Part shown: positions 48,848-60,932 of the stretch, in pieces | How positions within the stretch are numbered: the stretch's first letter is position 1 | Layout of the letters: each line of letters starts with the position of its first letter | Assembly (NCBI GenBank): GCA_026545765.1 | Contig: CM048841.1 | Location: forward strand, 7,289,145 to 7,353,144 | Source of the DNA: Plantago major | Taxonomy: Eukaryota; Streptophyta; Magnoliopsida; Lamiales; Plantaginaceae | DNA length: 64,000 nt | Direction: 5' to 3' | Made by a program: the position numbers and the translations under genes | Notes under the pieces: generated by a model | Database searches by the model: none | What the model was told of the DNA's origin: nothing | The model's input: only the letters and a program-made list of their open reading frames with translations

Positions 48848-51800
48848 TCAGTTGACATGATCATCCACTTTTCTGCATTCTTGGACATAGTAAAAAAGAA
48901 TCCTTCTGACAGAGAGCTCTGTCTTTCTGGATAAGTCACATATTTCATGGTAACTCTTGCCAAGTTTGTGATTCTTCCGCAGAAAGTGTTTGACCCAGAA
49001 GTACTTTCCCCAGACCCAGGCATGGTCTACTTGTAGCTGAGACAGGTTGAAATACTTGTATATTTCTTCCAGATAATGTATATCATCTAGGTATTCATCC
49101 AATGTCATATAGAATGACTCATAGGTTGAAACACCTAGTTTGTTCTTCCTGCTGTAGCTACCATCCAGTTTTCTTACCTTGTGTACATCATCAGGTTTTG
49201 GGTAAGGACAGGCAAAAGAAAGATCCATCTTTCTGGCTTCATTCCTCTTTTCTACTTCAAAGTTTAGCCAGGCATGAAGGTGCTCAGGTTTTATTAAAGC
49301 TTGCCTTCTCTCCATTTCAGGATCTGGTTGAGGATGGGAGTTGGAAACTTATCATTGACAAGTAGATATTGTAGTTCCAGAATCTAATACCCTCTCTTGT
49401 TCAGAATGCACCTATATGAAGATTCTTCATTATTAGTCTTCATATACTCAATGTGGGCATCAGTTGGCCTTTCTTGATGTGTTTCATTGTTTACTCTGCC
49501 AAACTGGAAATCCCTTCTTGCTTTTCTGTTTGGTGGCCTTCTGTCAGGAGATCCTCTAACCCTTTCTTCCTGCCTTGAAATTTGTCTTTGGTGGATGTTC
49601 CTTGTAATGACTTGGTATTTTCAGAAGGGGTTCTGGCTGCTAAAGGTCTTGCTGCTAGAGGAGGTTGTGAAGTAGTTGCTTGTCTCCTTTTCTTGTGAAG
49701 TGGATGTTCATCTGTGTCAGATTCATCCTCATCATCATTGAAGTCCAAAATTGGAGACGTGCTGCTTTCTTGACCTCTTACTTCTCCTTCTTCCTTTTCT
49801 TCTTCTTCAGAAGTCTTCTACTCTTCTGAGATTCTAAGGGACTTGGTTCCCCTAGTGACCATACTTCTCAACCTTCTGGCTGGTTGATTTGGAACAACTT
49901 CTTCAACAAGGGTGTCTCCAGTGGTGTCCTTAATGACAAGTTGACTTGAGGAGGGAGGATTTGATTGTTTTCTTTTTCTTCCTCTGCCTTTCTGAGGCAT
50001 CTCTTCTTCCCCCTTAGTCATGAATGACTGACTCATGGTAGCATAAGCTTCAGAGAGAGTTTCAAAGTTTTTCTGGAGATTGTTGTGCACCCTGACCAAT
50101 TCTTGAAGTTCCTTCTTCAGCTCTTTGTTCTGTCTAACCAGTTCCTGCTCCTTTGTGTTGAGCTCTTCAAGCGGCCTTAGGATGACGTTGGCTTGCAGGA
50201 CAGCATGGCTGGCTTCATTCAATGCTGCATTAGCATTGTTACAATCCTCATCCCTGACCAACCCTAGGTCTTTCTGAGAGAGCTATCTTTGGTTGCTGTT
50301 GAGTAAAGCAGCAACCAATGGCTTCATCTCTTCTGGGACGGATTTTAGCACTTCTGTGTCTTGAGCAACTAGTGTCTTTCTGAGCTCTAAAATGACACTG
50401 TTCCTTGCACGGTGCTCTTCACTTCTTGAACTACTTGGTGCAGAGAATATATGAGGAGCAAGTAGGACTCTTTTGTGCTGAGTGACAAGTCTCTCATCTT
50501 CTGCTTCAGTAATCAAGTTGTGGGTTTCAACATCACTATCATAATCCTTTTCTTAGATTGTTTGCAGATTGACAATCTTCTTCTGCTTTCCATCAAGTGT
50601 GCTGGCCTTCTAAGAAGATGTAGAAGGTCTTTCTGATGCAGTCTCAGCATCATGCTCTTCATCATCATTGTCATCCATGGCATCTATCTCAGTAGCTGTG
50701 ACAACAATGGCATTTTTCAAATTTCTTTGCTCATCTAGGAGTGCCAATTCCTTGGCATTAGCTTCTTCAAGCTTCTTGATTTTGGCTTCCTTTTCATCAA
50801 CAAGAGCTTGAGTCTCAATGTTGATTCTCTTCTCTTCTTCCAATACCTTTCTGAGTTGTTCAATCCTAAACTCAGCGGATGAAATTTCTTCTAAGGCATC
50901 ATTGTGTTCAGCCTGTTGGGTATCTTGATGAGACTTGGGAGGTGATGATGATGGAGCTTTCTGAGCAATTGAGGGAGTAGCCTTTTCTCCACTTCCTTTG
51001 CTAGCTTTCTGAATCCCGCCTTGTCCAGGTTGGGGATCATCATTCTGATCATCATCATCATCACTCTTGTTCTTTGCTTCTTGGTTTGGATGCTCAGAGG
51101 GAGGTTCTTGATAATCATTTTCGTCCATCTCCTCGTCATCTTCTGAAACCAGGTTGATAACATTTGGGAATGTAATCATCCTCCCTTTAACTTCTTCTTG
51201 TTTAGCAGGATAAGTAGTGAGCTTGCTGGGCAAGGCAGGATGGGTAACCATCTGCTCTTGGGTTTGAGCATCCGCAGACTTGAAATCTGCTATAAGTCTT
51301 TGTGCTACTTCATGAATGAAGTCTTCATGCATCAGAGTGGCAAATGAGTAGGACTCTGTTCGGAACAATGCATGGATATAATCTTCCAGATTGAAGGCGA
51401 TTGCTCTCTTTTCTGGGACGTCGATTACTCTGGCTAATTCTGAAAGGTCAGCCTTTCTGAGTTTCTGCCATTGTCTGAAGCACTTGAGATGTTTCTTTAA
51501 AGTGTGCTTCTGGAAAGCCTTGAGTAAATCAACTGGCACTAGACTTTGAGCCTGAAAGAAAGGGATCAAGTTAGTTTTGTTCAAACCACTTGTGTTAGTA
51601 TCTGTGTGCAAAACTAAGCTTTCTGAGCATACCTGTGTAGAAACACTAGGCTCATTATCCTGTACTTCTGCTTGCTTGGTCTCAGAGACCTCAGATACTT
51701 TGGTGTGAGGAGAAGTTTTATCCTTATCAACCTTTCTTTTTGCTTGAACCTGAGAATTAAAATCAAATATGTTTAGAAAATGTTAACAGAAAAGATAGGT

Positions 51801-54040
51801 GGAAAAGTGCTTTCTGAGACTTCACTTACTTCCAAGTGAGGAAGCTCAGTAGCATGGTCCTCAGAAACCTTGGGGGTTTCTGGCACCTTTTCTGCAGATA
51901 CTGTTTGTTCAGCAGTTTTAGTTTCTTTTGGAGGAGATAAGACCACAGTCTTTCGTTCCAATTGTTCTTCTTACTGAGCCTGTAAGAACAAACATAAGAG
52001 ATTTTAGTAGTGGGTTTTCCTGAGCATTCTTGAAGGAGACTGTTACTGATTACTTTCCTTCTCAGCAGAAGGCTCAGTAAATACTTCCTCAGAAAAGCTT
52101 TTCAGCCTCTGGAATCTCTAGGTTTTGGGGTGTTGGTTCCACCACCACTACTTCCTCAGTTGGAGCCTAAGAAGAGACAATAAGAATATTAGAACATAAG
52201 ATAAGAGCATTTTAGTTAGTTATTTCTTGTTCAGAGATAACTTCACTACAATGGGATGTGCTCTTTTGATGTTCTGAGGTTGGAGGAACCTCTTCTTGAT
52301 TCAAGGGGGTGGACAGGTTTTCTTCCCCCTGAAAGTGTGTCTCCATGTTGGCCTGTAACAAATACAGCTTATGAGTAACAAGTTAACATGCAATTATGTT
52401 GACATGTTAGATACAAACTATCTTTGTTACCTGAATAGGGTCAGGCTGATCATTAATCTCTTGGACTTGTGGTGATTCCACAGTCTCTCTGTGCTCATTG
52501 TTGTTCTCCTTTGTAGTATCATTCTGAGTCTCCATCTCAGTTTGATCCCTTTCTGAGAGTTGAGCTTTCTCAGAAGGTTGGGGAACCTGTGTTAAAACAG
52601 AATTTTCTTCAGCAACATTAAGTACTGGCATTGTGAATGTGGAAGCAATGTCAGGATCTTCCAGCATTCTATCTTCCTCACCCATGCCTTCTTCTTCCTG
52701 CTGAGCAGAGGGGCTCTTGTCTCTCTAAAGAGCTGAGCTTGATGCTCCTCCATGGGTCTCATACTTGAATCTTTTGAGTACTTTTGCAAGTACTTCATCA
52801 TCCTCAGAATCACTATTCTGTGTTGGTGCAGACCCATCTATGATATTTCTATCATCTCTGGAGAGTTCTGGAGCATTCTGGTTCAGGACTCTTGGGGCAT
52901 TCTGGAGTTGCCTTTCTGAGTGTCCAACATCTTCTGAGACCTTGTCTCCAGAAGGTTGCGCCTCTTGTATGCTTAAGGACTTGGAGGCTCTTTTGCTTTG
53001 AGTCCTCTTCCTCTTGGCAACTGGAGGTTTAGCTTGAGGTTGCTCAGAGACCTCCTCACCTTGCTGGGCAGTTTCTTCTTCTTTTGCCTTTCTGAGTGTG
53101 TTCTCAGCAGCAAGTTTCTCCTTTTCTTCAAAAGCGTGTCTGAAAAGGGAGTTGGTGACTGGGATTTCTTGTTTCTCCCTGAGAGTGATTCCCATTGTTT
53201 CCAGAATGTAACAGATTCTGAGACAAAAGTGCATATTGGCCTTTGGCTCAGCAAGGCCATTGATGATTTTGGGCTCAAATTCCTCAATATGTCCAAGGAA
53301 TTTGTTGAAGGTGTACTTCCCCCAATTGAAGTGGGTTTCCTGCCCTTCATGCTTCTTGTTCAGAAGATGCATCATCATCCATCTCTCCATGCTTATCTGG
53401 TCTACTCCTCCTTTGTTGCCATCAAAGCAACGGACCAGAATAAGAGCTAAAGTACTCCAGTGTTTCTGGAGATGACTAGTTCTGATGGCTTTCAGAACAA
53501 AGTCTCCTGGGCAACCTTTTGCATTTTCTATCTGGATTGCTTCAAATAGCTCTTTAACGCCTTGAATCATGGAAGCGTCCTTGATGTTGATGTCTTCAAA
53601 TGTTCCTCGACTTTTCAATCGGAATATCTTGCAGAAAGTCTTGTAGTCTAGAACAATTTCTTGTCCTTGGACTTCAGTCTGCATGTATTTTTCTTCTTCA
53701 TCATTCACAACTTTTGTGAAGATTTTGGAGTTGTTATAGAACTCCAGTACATCCAGTGTGGATAGTCCACTGGGTGCAGCAGATAGAAGCTTGTAGATAT
53801 GGGAATTCTTCAGCATCCCCAATATCAGTTTCCTTTCTGGTCTTGAAGGTATAACTGCTAGTACATATCTCTTTACTAGAAAAGCTCCCCAATTCATTTT
53901 GTGGTTAGGGTTCCAGTCCGATGGGTAAACTTTCCCAGAAGGCGTTTATTCAACACTTTAAGTTCCTTTCCTCCTTGCTTTTTAGCAGGAGCAGATGATG
54001 CGGACTTAGGGTTCTTGGTGGTCATGTTCTTGGGTGCCAT
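48848..54040 (-). pseudogene. Copia C 3' accessory (env-position) region
   Basis: Same-sense region between RNase H and the 3' LTR. It opens at the ATG at 54,040. A conserved block lies at about 53,890-53,130 (STLDVLEFYNNS, GVDQISMERWMMMHLLNK, NWGKYTFNKF), matching Copia A. It is followed by a Lys-rich stretch and acidic blocks. Between about 52,430 and 51,570 short blocks are separated by gaps bounded by GT and AG. Next come a second conserved block (TLKKHLKCFRQWQKLRKADL, near 51,490), coiled coils (near 50,890-50,700 and 50,160-50,030) and a final block (WGKYFWVKHFLRKNHKLGKS, near 48,990). I see no transmembrane segment or signal peptide. Function unknown. The copy is broken. Confidence 0.65.
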
Positions 54041-54239
54041 CTCTTATATAGAGGTTTGAGTGAGTGTTTTTCAGATGAATTTTGCACAATTAATCGAGAT
54101 TAGTCTGTCTTTTCAGAAGACTAAGCACAAGAAGTTGAGTTTGCAGAGGGGGTTTTGCAGAAATCTTGAGAGATTTTGCTGTTTTGATGCAAGTTTGAAA
54201 TTTCGGAATCGGTAAAAGTGTTTGTCTTTTGCCCAACTC

Positions 54240-54251
54240 CTATATATATAG
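54240..54251 (-). promoter_or_regulatory. TATA-like box before the accessory gene of Copia C
   Basis: CTATATATATAG, identical to 12,293-12,304 in Copia A, 199 bp before the ATG at 54,040. The bases after it (GGAGTTGGGCAAAAGA on the element strand) resemble those of Copia A (AATTTTGGTAAAAGA). Confidence 0.5.
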
Positions 54252-54825
54252 CAGACAAAATGTACATAGATGCAACATACATACAATTGAATATGAATGC
54301 GTGTCTTTGCATCTGCATAGGCGTGGTACGTCCTTTGTACTTCATTAAATGCGTAGTGGGCCATGTTTGCATTTCTCAATAGACATTACTTGCTTTGTTT
54401 TGATCTCAACCGTTGAGATCAAACGTTTATTCATCAAGGGCTTATATTGAATATCGTGTAATGATATCAATCAACAAATGGTAATGTGCCGACTTGATGG
54501 ATTTTTGATATGCTACATTCATTGTGTCACTTAGTAAAGAGTAGGAACACTTAATCGTTTGAGCTTATCATTCTGAGTGTCAAGTCCTTATCTATATATT
54601 GTTTATCATGAAAATGGTAAAAATACAAGACATTGCACATGTTTGACTTTCAGAACTTATACCTTTTGGGCTTTGTGTGTCCATTTCTCTTTATGAATAA
54701 ATAGCTTTCTGAATTCAAGTGTCAGAAGCTTCAGTTGTTTGAATGTATTTGACCCACTCTCAGTAAGTAAGTTCTAGTTTTATTTACTTATTAAGTGTGT
54801 ACCAACCTTTGCCTTTCTGGATACC

Positions 54826-54844
54826 CGTTCCAGAAATGTTTTGC
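54826..54844 (-). repeat. Conserved hairpin motif in the Copia C spacer
   Basis: On the element strand TCTGGAACGGGTATCCAGA, with six-base arms TCTGGA/TCCAGA. It is identical to 11,742-11,760 in Copia A, where two more diverged copies follow. Confidence 0.65.
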
Positions 54845-55092
54845 CTTTCTGAGTGTTGCTACTCAGAAACCTTTGCATCACTTCTTATCAACTTGGCTTT
54901 CTGAGAACATGTCCTCAGAGGCCTACTTCTTTTCTACCTCACTTATTCAGACTTTAGAGATTCAGGACATTTTTCAGTCCTTAGGCAACTCTATTAATCC
55001 AAGATTGTGTCTCAAAGTCAAGAACCGGCTTTCTTGTAAGGGCTTAGTGAAGATATCTGCAAGTTGGTCTTCTGTGCCAATCTTGAGTATCT

Positions 55093-58000
55093 CTATATTG
55101 CCTTTCTCAACATGGTCTCTGATGAAGTGGTGTCTAACATCAATGTGCTTTGTTCTGGCATGGAACTTGGGGTTCTGTGTGATTGCAATAGCACTTGTGT
55201 TATCACAGAAAATGGGAGTTTTCTCTTCATTGAGTCCATAGTCTCTGAGTTGTTGAATCCACAGAATTTGTGTTGCACAACAACCAGCAGCAATATATTC
55301 AGCCTCTGTGGTAGAAGTTGCAATTGAGTTTTGTTTCTTGCTAAACCATGAGATAAGTCTAGTTCGAACCCATAAGTTCCTGAGGTACTTTTCCTATCAA
55401 GCATTGATCCAGCATAATCAGCATCTGAGTAACCAGCCAAACTCAATCCACTTTCTTTAGGATACCACAACCCTACATCTACTGTACCTTTCACATACTT
55501 TAATATTTTCATAGCAGTGTTGTAGTGTGATTGCATTGGATTTGTTTGAAATCTAGCACACTCCAACCATATTGAATATCAAGTGCCTTGCGATGAGGTA
55601 AAGTAGTGAACCTATCAATTTCCTATACTTGTGTTCATCAACACTCTTATCTGATTCAGTATAGGTCATCTTGGTTCCTATGCTCATAGGTATCTTAGCA
55701 TTCTTTTCAGAAGGCTTAAGATTGAACTTTGTGAGCATGTCTTTTGCACACTTTGTCTGACTAATGAATATTCCATCATTGAGTTGCTTGACTTGCAATC
55801 CTAGGAAATAGTTCAATTCTCCCATCATGCTCATCTCAAATTTACTTTTCATGAGATTTGCAAAGTCATCACAAAGTTGCTTGTCCTTAGATCCAAATAT
55901 AATGTCATCAACATATACTTGAACTAAGAGTAGTTTCCCATCATGATTTAAAGTAAATAAAGTTTTATCAACTTCACCTTTCTTGAAACCACTTTCCAGA
56001 AGGTATTTGGCCAAAGTGTCATACCATGCTCTTGGAGCCTGTTTCAGTCCATAAAGAGCTTTCTGTATCTTATAGACCATTCTACTTTCTGAGGAAACTT
56101 CAAAGCCAGGTGCTTGCTCAACATAGACTTCCTCAGCAAGTTCACCATTCAAGAATGCACTTTTGACATCCATCTGATAAACTTTAAAATCTTTATGAGC
56201 TGAAAAGGCCAGAAAGAGTCTTATTGCATCCAATCTGGCAACAGGTGCATATGACTCATCAAAATCTAGACCTTTAGTCTGGGTGAATCCCTTGGCCACC
56301 AAACTTGCTTTGTTTCTGGTTATTTCACCAGATTCATTCATCTTGTTTCTGAAAACCCACTTATTTCCAATCACATATATTCCTTCTACAAATGGAACTA
56401 GTTTCCAGACTTTGTTTCTTTCAAACTGATCCAACTCTTCTTGCATTGCTGAGATCCAGTCTTGGTCTCTTAATGCTTCTTCTATAGTTTTTGGTTCAAT
56501 GTTTGAGATAAAACATCCAAAAAGAGAATTAGCATTTTCAGCTATTGCTCTCCTAGTCCTAACAACTTGATTGATTGGTCCAATCACGTCTTTTGCAGGA
56601 TGATCCTTGATCCATCTCATCATGGGTTTAGGGCTAGTAGGGTCAATATCTATGTGATTTGAATGTGAATCACTATGATTATGACTTGATACTTCTTCAG
56701 TATCTGCGACATTTTGCACCTCAGAGGGGCGGTGAATGTCTGACACTTGCTCAGTGTGAGAGCTTTCTGGGACATGCCTGTAAGAGAGGTCATTTCCAGA
56801 GTTAGCTCTCTGATGAACATCTTCAGTTTCCATTTCTGGAATTCTCATAGGAAATTCTTCATCATGTCTGAGAATCATCTGGTTGTTACTAGGCATTTCA
56901 TGCTTTTCTTCGTCAGAGTCATCCTCTCTTTCCACAATGTTGTTTTTCCTTTCTGAGGGTTCTTCTTCAGAATCCTTTATCATTAGTTCCTTGAACTTTT
57001 CTGAGAGTTCATCAGTAAGGGGTGTTTTCTTGCTTCCTTCATAGAATACAACATGAACTGATTCTTCAATCTTCTTTGTTCTTTTGTTGTAAACTCTGTA
57101 TGCTTTGCTATTCATAGAATAACCAAGAAACACGCCTTCATCTGCCTTTGGTTGAAATGTTCTTAGATACTCTTTTCCATTGTTAAGAACAAAACATCTA
57201 CAACCAAATACTTTTAGATGTTTGATATTAGGGGGTCTACCAACCAAGAGTTCATATGGAGTCTTGTCATGGTGTTTGTTTATCAAACATCATTACGAGT
57301 GTAGCATCTTTGTGTTTCTGATTTCAACCCAATAAACTTCACTTATCTCGATGTCGCCTAGCATTGTCCTTCGCTTCTTTAAGGGTTCTATTTTTCCTTT
57401 TGCAACACCATTTTGTTGTGGTGTTCTCCAGAGGAAAGTTGGTGTTGTATGCCTTCTTTGGTACAAAACTCCTTTATGTCTTGGTTGACAAACTCGATTA
57501 CCATGGTGCTACGATTGCGAGATACCTTGTCATTTTTCATGACTTCAAGCTTATTCAGCAAGTTTGGTATCTCCACCCTTGCATCAGATTTGTGCTTCAG
57601 AAAGACAACCCAAGTGAATCTTGAGAAGTCATCTACAACAACAAGACCATACTTCTTTCCTGCATAACTAGTTACGGATGATTCAAAAAGATCCATGTGT
57701 AATAGTTGCAGTGGTCTAACACTAGAGTGTCTGGTTTTGGACTTGAAAGAGGTTTTGGATTGTTTCCCAATCTGACAGGCAGAACAGATACCATTATTTC
57801 TGAAAGATGTTTTGGGAAGACCAACCACTAACTCTTTCTTGGCAAGTTTGTTCAGAGGTTTGAAATTCAAGTGACTCATTCTTTTGTGCCATAACCAGTG
57901 CTCTTCTGTGTGACCTGATTAACTCACCATGAGACATTTTTCAGTTGTGGCAGATGCCCAATCGGCAACATAAAGACTTCCTTTCCGCCGAGCAACCAAG

Positions 58001-58359
58001 ACTGTCTGCTTTGACTCATTGTCTATAAGTTTGCAATACTTTGCTTTGAATTTCACAGTAAATACCTTGTCTGCAAACTGGCTCATGCTAAATAGATTAT
58101 ATTTCAAACCCTTAATATGTAATACGTCAGTGATTGTTAATGATCCCAATTTTACGTTTCCATATCCCAAAGAGGGATTTAATTCTCCTCCAACAAATCT
58201 GATGTCTGGTCCATTGTTGCAAGCTTTGTAGTTGACCAGATTTGCTTTGTCTCCTGTCATGTGCTTTCTGCATCCACTATCAAATAGCCATTGAGCCTTA
58301 GTCCAAGAAGCGTTCTGCACAAAACAGGAAACAGGAGTTAGGTTCAGAGATAGAACCAT
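55093..58359 (-). pseudogene. Copia C pol region (protease, integrase, RT, RNase H)
   Basis: Copia order on the minus strand. Protease motif FDSGCRKHMTGDKAN lies near 58,280. The pre-integrase zinc site (MSHLN ... CSACQIGKQ) lies near 57,870-57,770 and the integrase core (YGLVVVDDFSRFTWV) near 57,640. The long RT block (about 56,470-55,700) has [40 protein letters not shown] and YVDD near 55,916. RNase H (GYSDADYAGSMLDRKSTSGT) lies near 55,430. It is close in sequence to Copia A but less decayed. Broken, with a few interruptions. Confidence 0.88.
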
Positions 58360-60836
58360 TTAGACTAAACATTCTTCCAGTAGGAATCCACATTTTAGTG
58401 AATTTCTTGGGAGTTTGTTTTTGTCTAACTTGAACAGAAGGAGATGCAATAAAATCAGTAATTTTGTTCTCAATCTTCCTTCTTGGGGTGTTTCTAGGTG
58501 TTCCTTTTGGTGCTTTCGGGACCCTGGGTTTCTGGGGTTGCTTTTCAGCAAACTTAGCCTTTCTGGCCAGGTTCCTTCTAGCTCTGGCGTTCAGTTTTTC
58601 AGTGGCTTGAGATTTCTTCCACTTTTGTCTATTGCTACGTGCAATATCAGCCTTGCGCCATTGTTCTTGTCCTTCCTTATATTGTTGCAGAAGGACCTTT
58701 CCAATAGCACGATAGCCAATGCCATTTCGAACACCTTTGACTTTCTGAATACGTTCTTCAGAAGCCTTACTAGTTTCTGCACCATCTTTATTTTCATAAA
58801 ATGGTACAGTAGAGAATTTGCCTATTCTAGCAATTCTTCCTTTCCTAGTAATGTAGCAATGTGGATGGTTGCATGTCTGAGGGTTGTGTTTCTTTTCAGA
58901 AACCTTATCCACAAGTTTCTTGTGAACTTGTTGTTCTTTCAAAGGCTGGGTTGCTACTCCTTTTCCTTTGTCAACTACCCTAGCTTTCTGACCAATGCTA
59001 TAGGTGGTTGAAGAACCATTATGTTGACTTTTTACAAAGGTCAACCTTTCATCACTCTTCTTCAGAGGAGATGAATTACTCGATTGTTCATCAAGTCCAT
59101 GTCCACCTTTCTCAGAGGGATCTCTCAGATAGGATTGAACCTCAGTGAGAGTGTCACTAGCCTTTGCATAAGATTGGAAGGATAGCTCTTTCTTTCTGAG
59201 TTCTTCATTTTCAGAAAGCAGCTTCATCAATTTCTTATTGAGTTCATCCAAGGCTAGTTTGTGAGAATTTTTATTCTCAGATATCTGAGATTTCAGAAAG
59301 GCTATTTCAGCGTTCTTGTTCTCAGATACTCTGGTTAGCTCAGAAACCTCTTTTTCAAGAGTTTCTTTGCTTTCCTCTAGAATTCTGGTTTTGGATTGTG
59401 CTTCCAGAAACTCTTTCTCATAACGATCCAATTCACTCTTGACCAACTCGGATCCATAATTCCATCATCACTCTCATAGTCTGAAATTGTGAATTGTTAG
59501 TTACCTCATCAGCCATAAGACACATTTCAATGTTGGAGATGTCTGGACCAGCAATCTCAGCAACTCCACACATTTCATTCTTCTTAAGGCCGAAGTCGAT
59601 TACATCGTGGGTGATTCCACACAATTCTGGTGATGGTAGGTTTGAGTCATCTGAATCTCCATCTTCAGAATCTGTCTCAATGTCTAGAGCATCAAGTTGA
59701 ATTTGAATCTTCTTCCTTTCTTCAGTTAGTAAGGCCCTTTGATTTCTCTTAAAATTTCTTATGTCCTTCTTATCACCTGTCTTGAGCTTGTTTAAAGCAG
59801 GACAATCTCTCTTGAAGTGACCAGGCTTTTGACAATAGAAGCAGATATAATTTCCTATTTCCGCAGCTTCAGTACTAACACCTTTCTGAATGGGGGTGTT
59901 CAGAGAGTTGTTCATTTGTATGTTCTTGTACTGATGATAGTTTGGGCCAAGATGCTTTTTCAGCTTTTCTTTGGCTTTTCTTCTCTCAATCTCTTGACTC
60001 ACAAATTTCTTCATGTGTTTTACTGCAAGAGAATTTTCTTCAGATGCATCTTTGGTATCCTTCTTTTCAGAAGTACCTTGAGAAACTAGAGCAACACTTT
60101 GCAACTTTTCAGCTGATTGTTCTCTCTGAGTTGTCTCATATTCTACAGTAGCAAGATGAGAAAAGAGCTCTACTGGAGTAATACTTGGCATCCCTTGATT
60201 GAAATAAAAGAACTTAGTGTGTTCCCAGTTGTGATTGAGACTTCTGACAATAGTCTTAATCTTTTCTGACTGGGAGTATCTATTGCTTTCACCAAGTGCA
60301 GCCATATCACTCATAAGAGTAGTAAATCTGAAATCAAGTTCTTCCAGAGTTTCAGTGGGACCTTGTTTGATGTTTTGGAACTTCAATTTAAGAACTTCGA
60401 ACTTGTTTTCTTTGGTTTTCTCAGTTCCGGCACAAATTTCTTCAATCAATTGCCAGGCAACTTTCGCTATTTTAGCACCCCACAGTTTACACTGTAAGTG
60501 CTCAGGTGTCGATCTGATGATTATATTACGAGCTTGACCATCCAATCTGTGTCTCTTGGCATCTTCATACACAATGCTTCCACGAGCAACATGACCACTA
60601 TCACTAGCAGCCATATCCTCGCTTCCATCTTCCTTGTCTGAGACTTTTCTTCCATCAGACACCTCAGTAACTTGTTTAAGTTGTCTGATTTTGATAGGCC
60701 CTTCATTGATGACATAGATCATTTCGTCACTAATGGCCTCCAGATGGAGCATCATGTTGTTCTTCCATTTCTCGTAGTTTTCTGGCTTCAGAACGGGTGC
60801 ATCACTCAGAGACATACCTGCATACTTAACACACAA
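58360..60836 (-). pseudogene. Copia C gag region with coiled-coil and basic tail
   Basis: Starts near 60,812 with MSLSDAPVLKPENYEKWKNN. The UBN2 capsid region follows (FEVLKLKFQNIKQGPTETLE), then the zinc knuckle CFYCQKPGHFKRDCP near 59,850, acidic DSEDGDSDDS, a long coiled coil (about 59,440-59,160), and a basic linker (KLNARARRNLARKAKFAEKQ) leading to pol. The long extension between knuckle and protease is a family character also seen in Copia A. Broken. Confidence 0.85.
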
Positions 60837-60918
60837 ATTATATAGTCCTTAGAAAGAGACAGAGTTTCTTCACCTATCTGGGGATGTAGGTTCAGTGCAG
60901 AAGGCTTGTGAACCTCCT

Positions 60919-60930
60919 GCTCTGATACCA
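60919..60930 (-). other. Copia C primer-binding site
   Basis: On the element strand TGGTATCAGAGC, two bases after the 5' LTR end; complementary to initiator Met-tRNA. Confidence 0.92.
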
Positions 60931-60932
60931 CT

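Larger units (their letters stand above)
54041..55092 (-). other. Copia C spacer between RNase H and accessory region
   Basis: Non-coding. It holds the TATA-like box (54,240-54,251), an 11-bp-arm palindrome (54,399-54,423), a CATGGCCCACTACGCATTTA segment shared with Copia A (about 54,345-54,364) and one hairpin motif (54,826-54,844). Confidence 0.65.

Noticed and set aside
52998-53450. Plus-strand open frame of 150 codons inside the Copia C accessory region
   Set aside because: Antisense to the conserved block shared with Copia A; no conservation of the plus-strand reading is seen.
58415-59011. Plus-strand open frame of 198 codons in Copia C
   Set aside because: Mirror of the Lys-rich gag-pol linker on the minus strand, giving a false Phe/Leu/Ser-rich frame.
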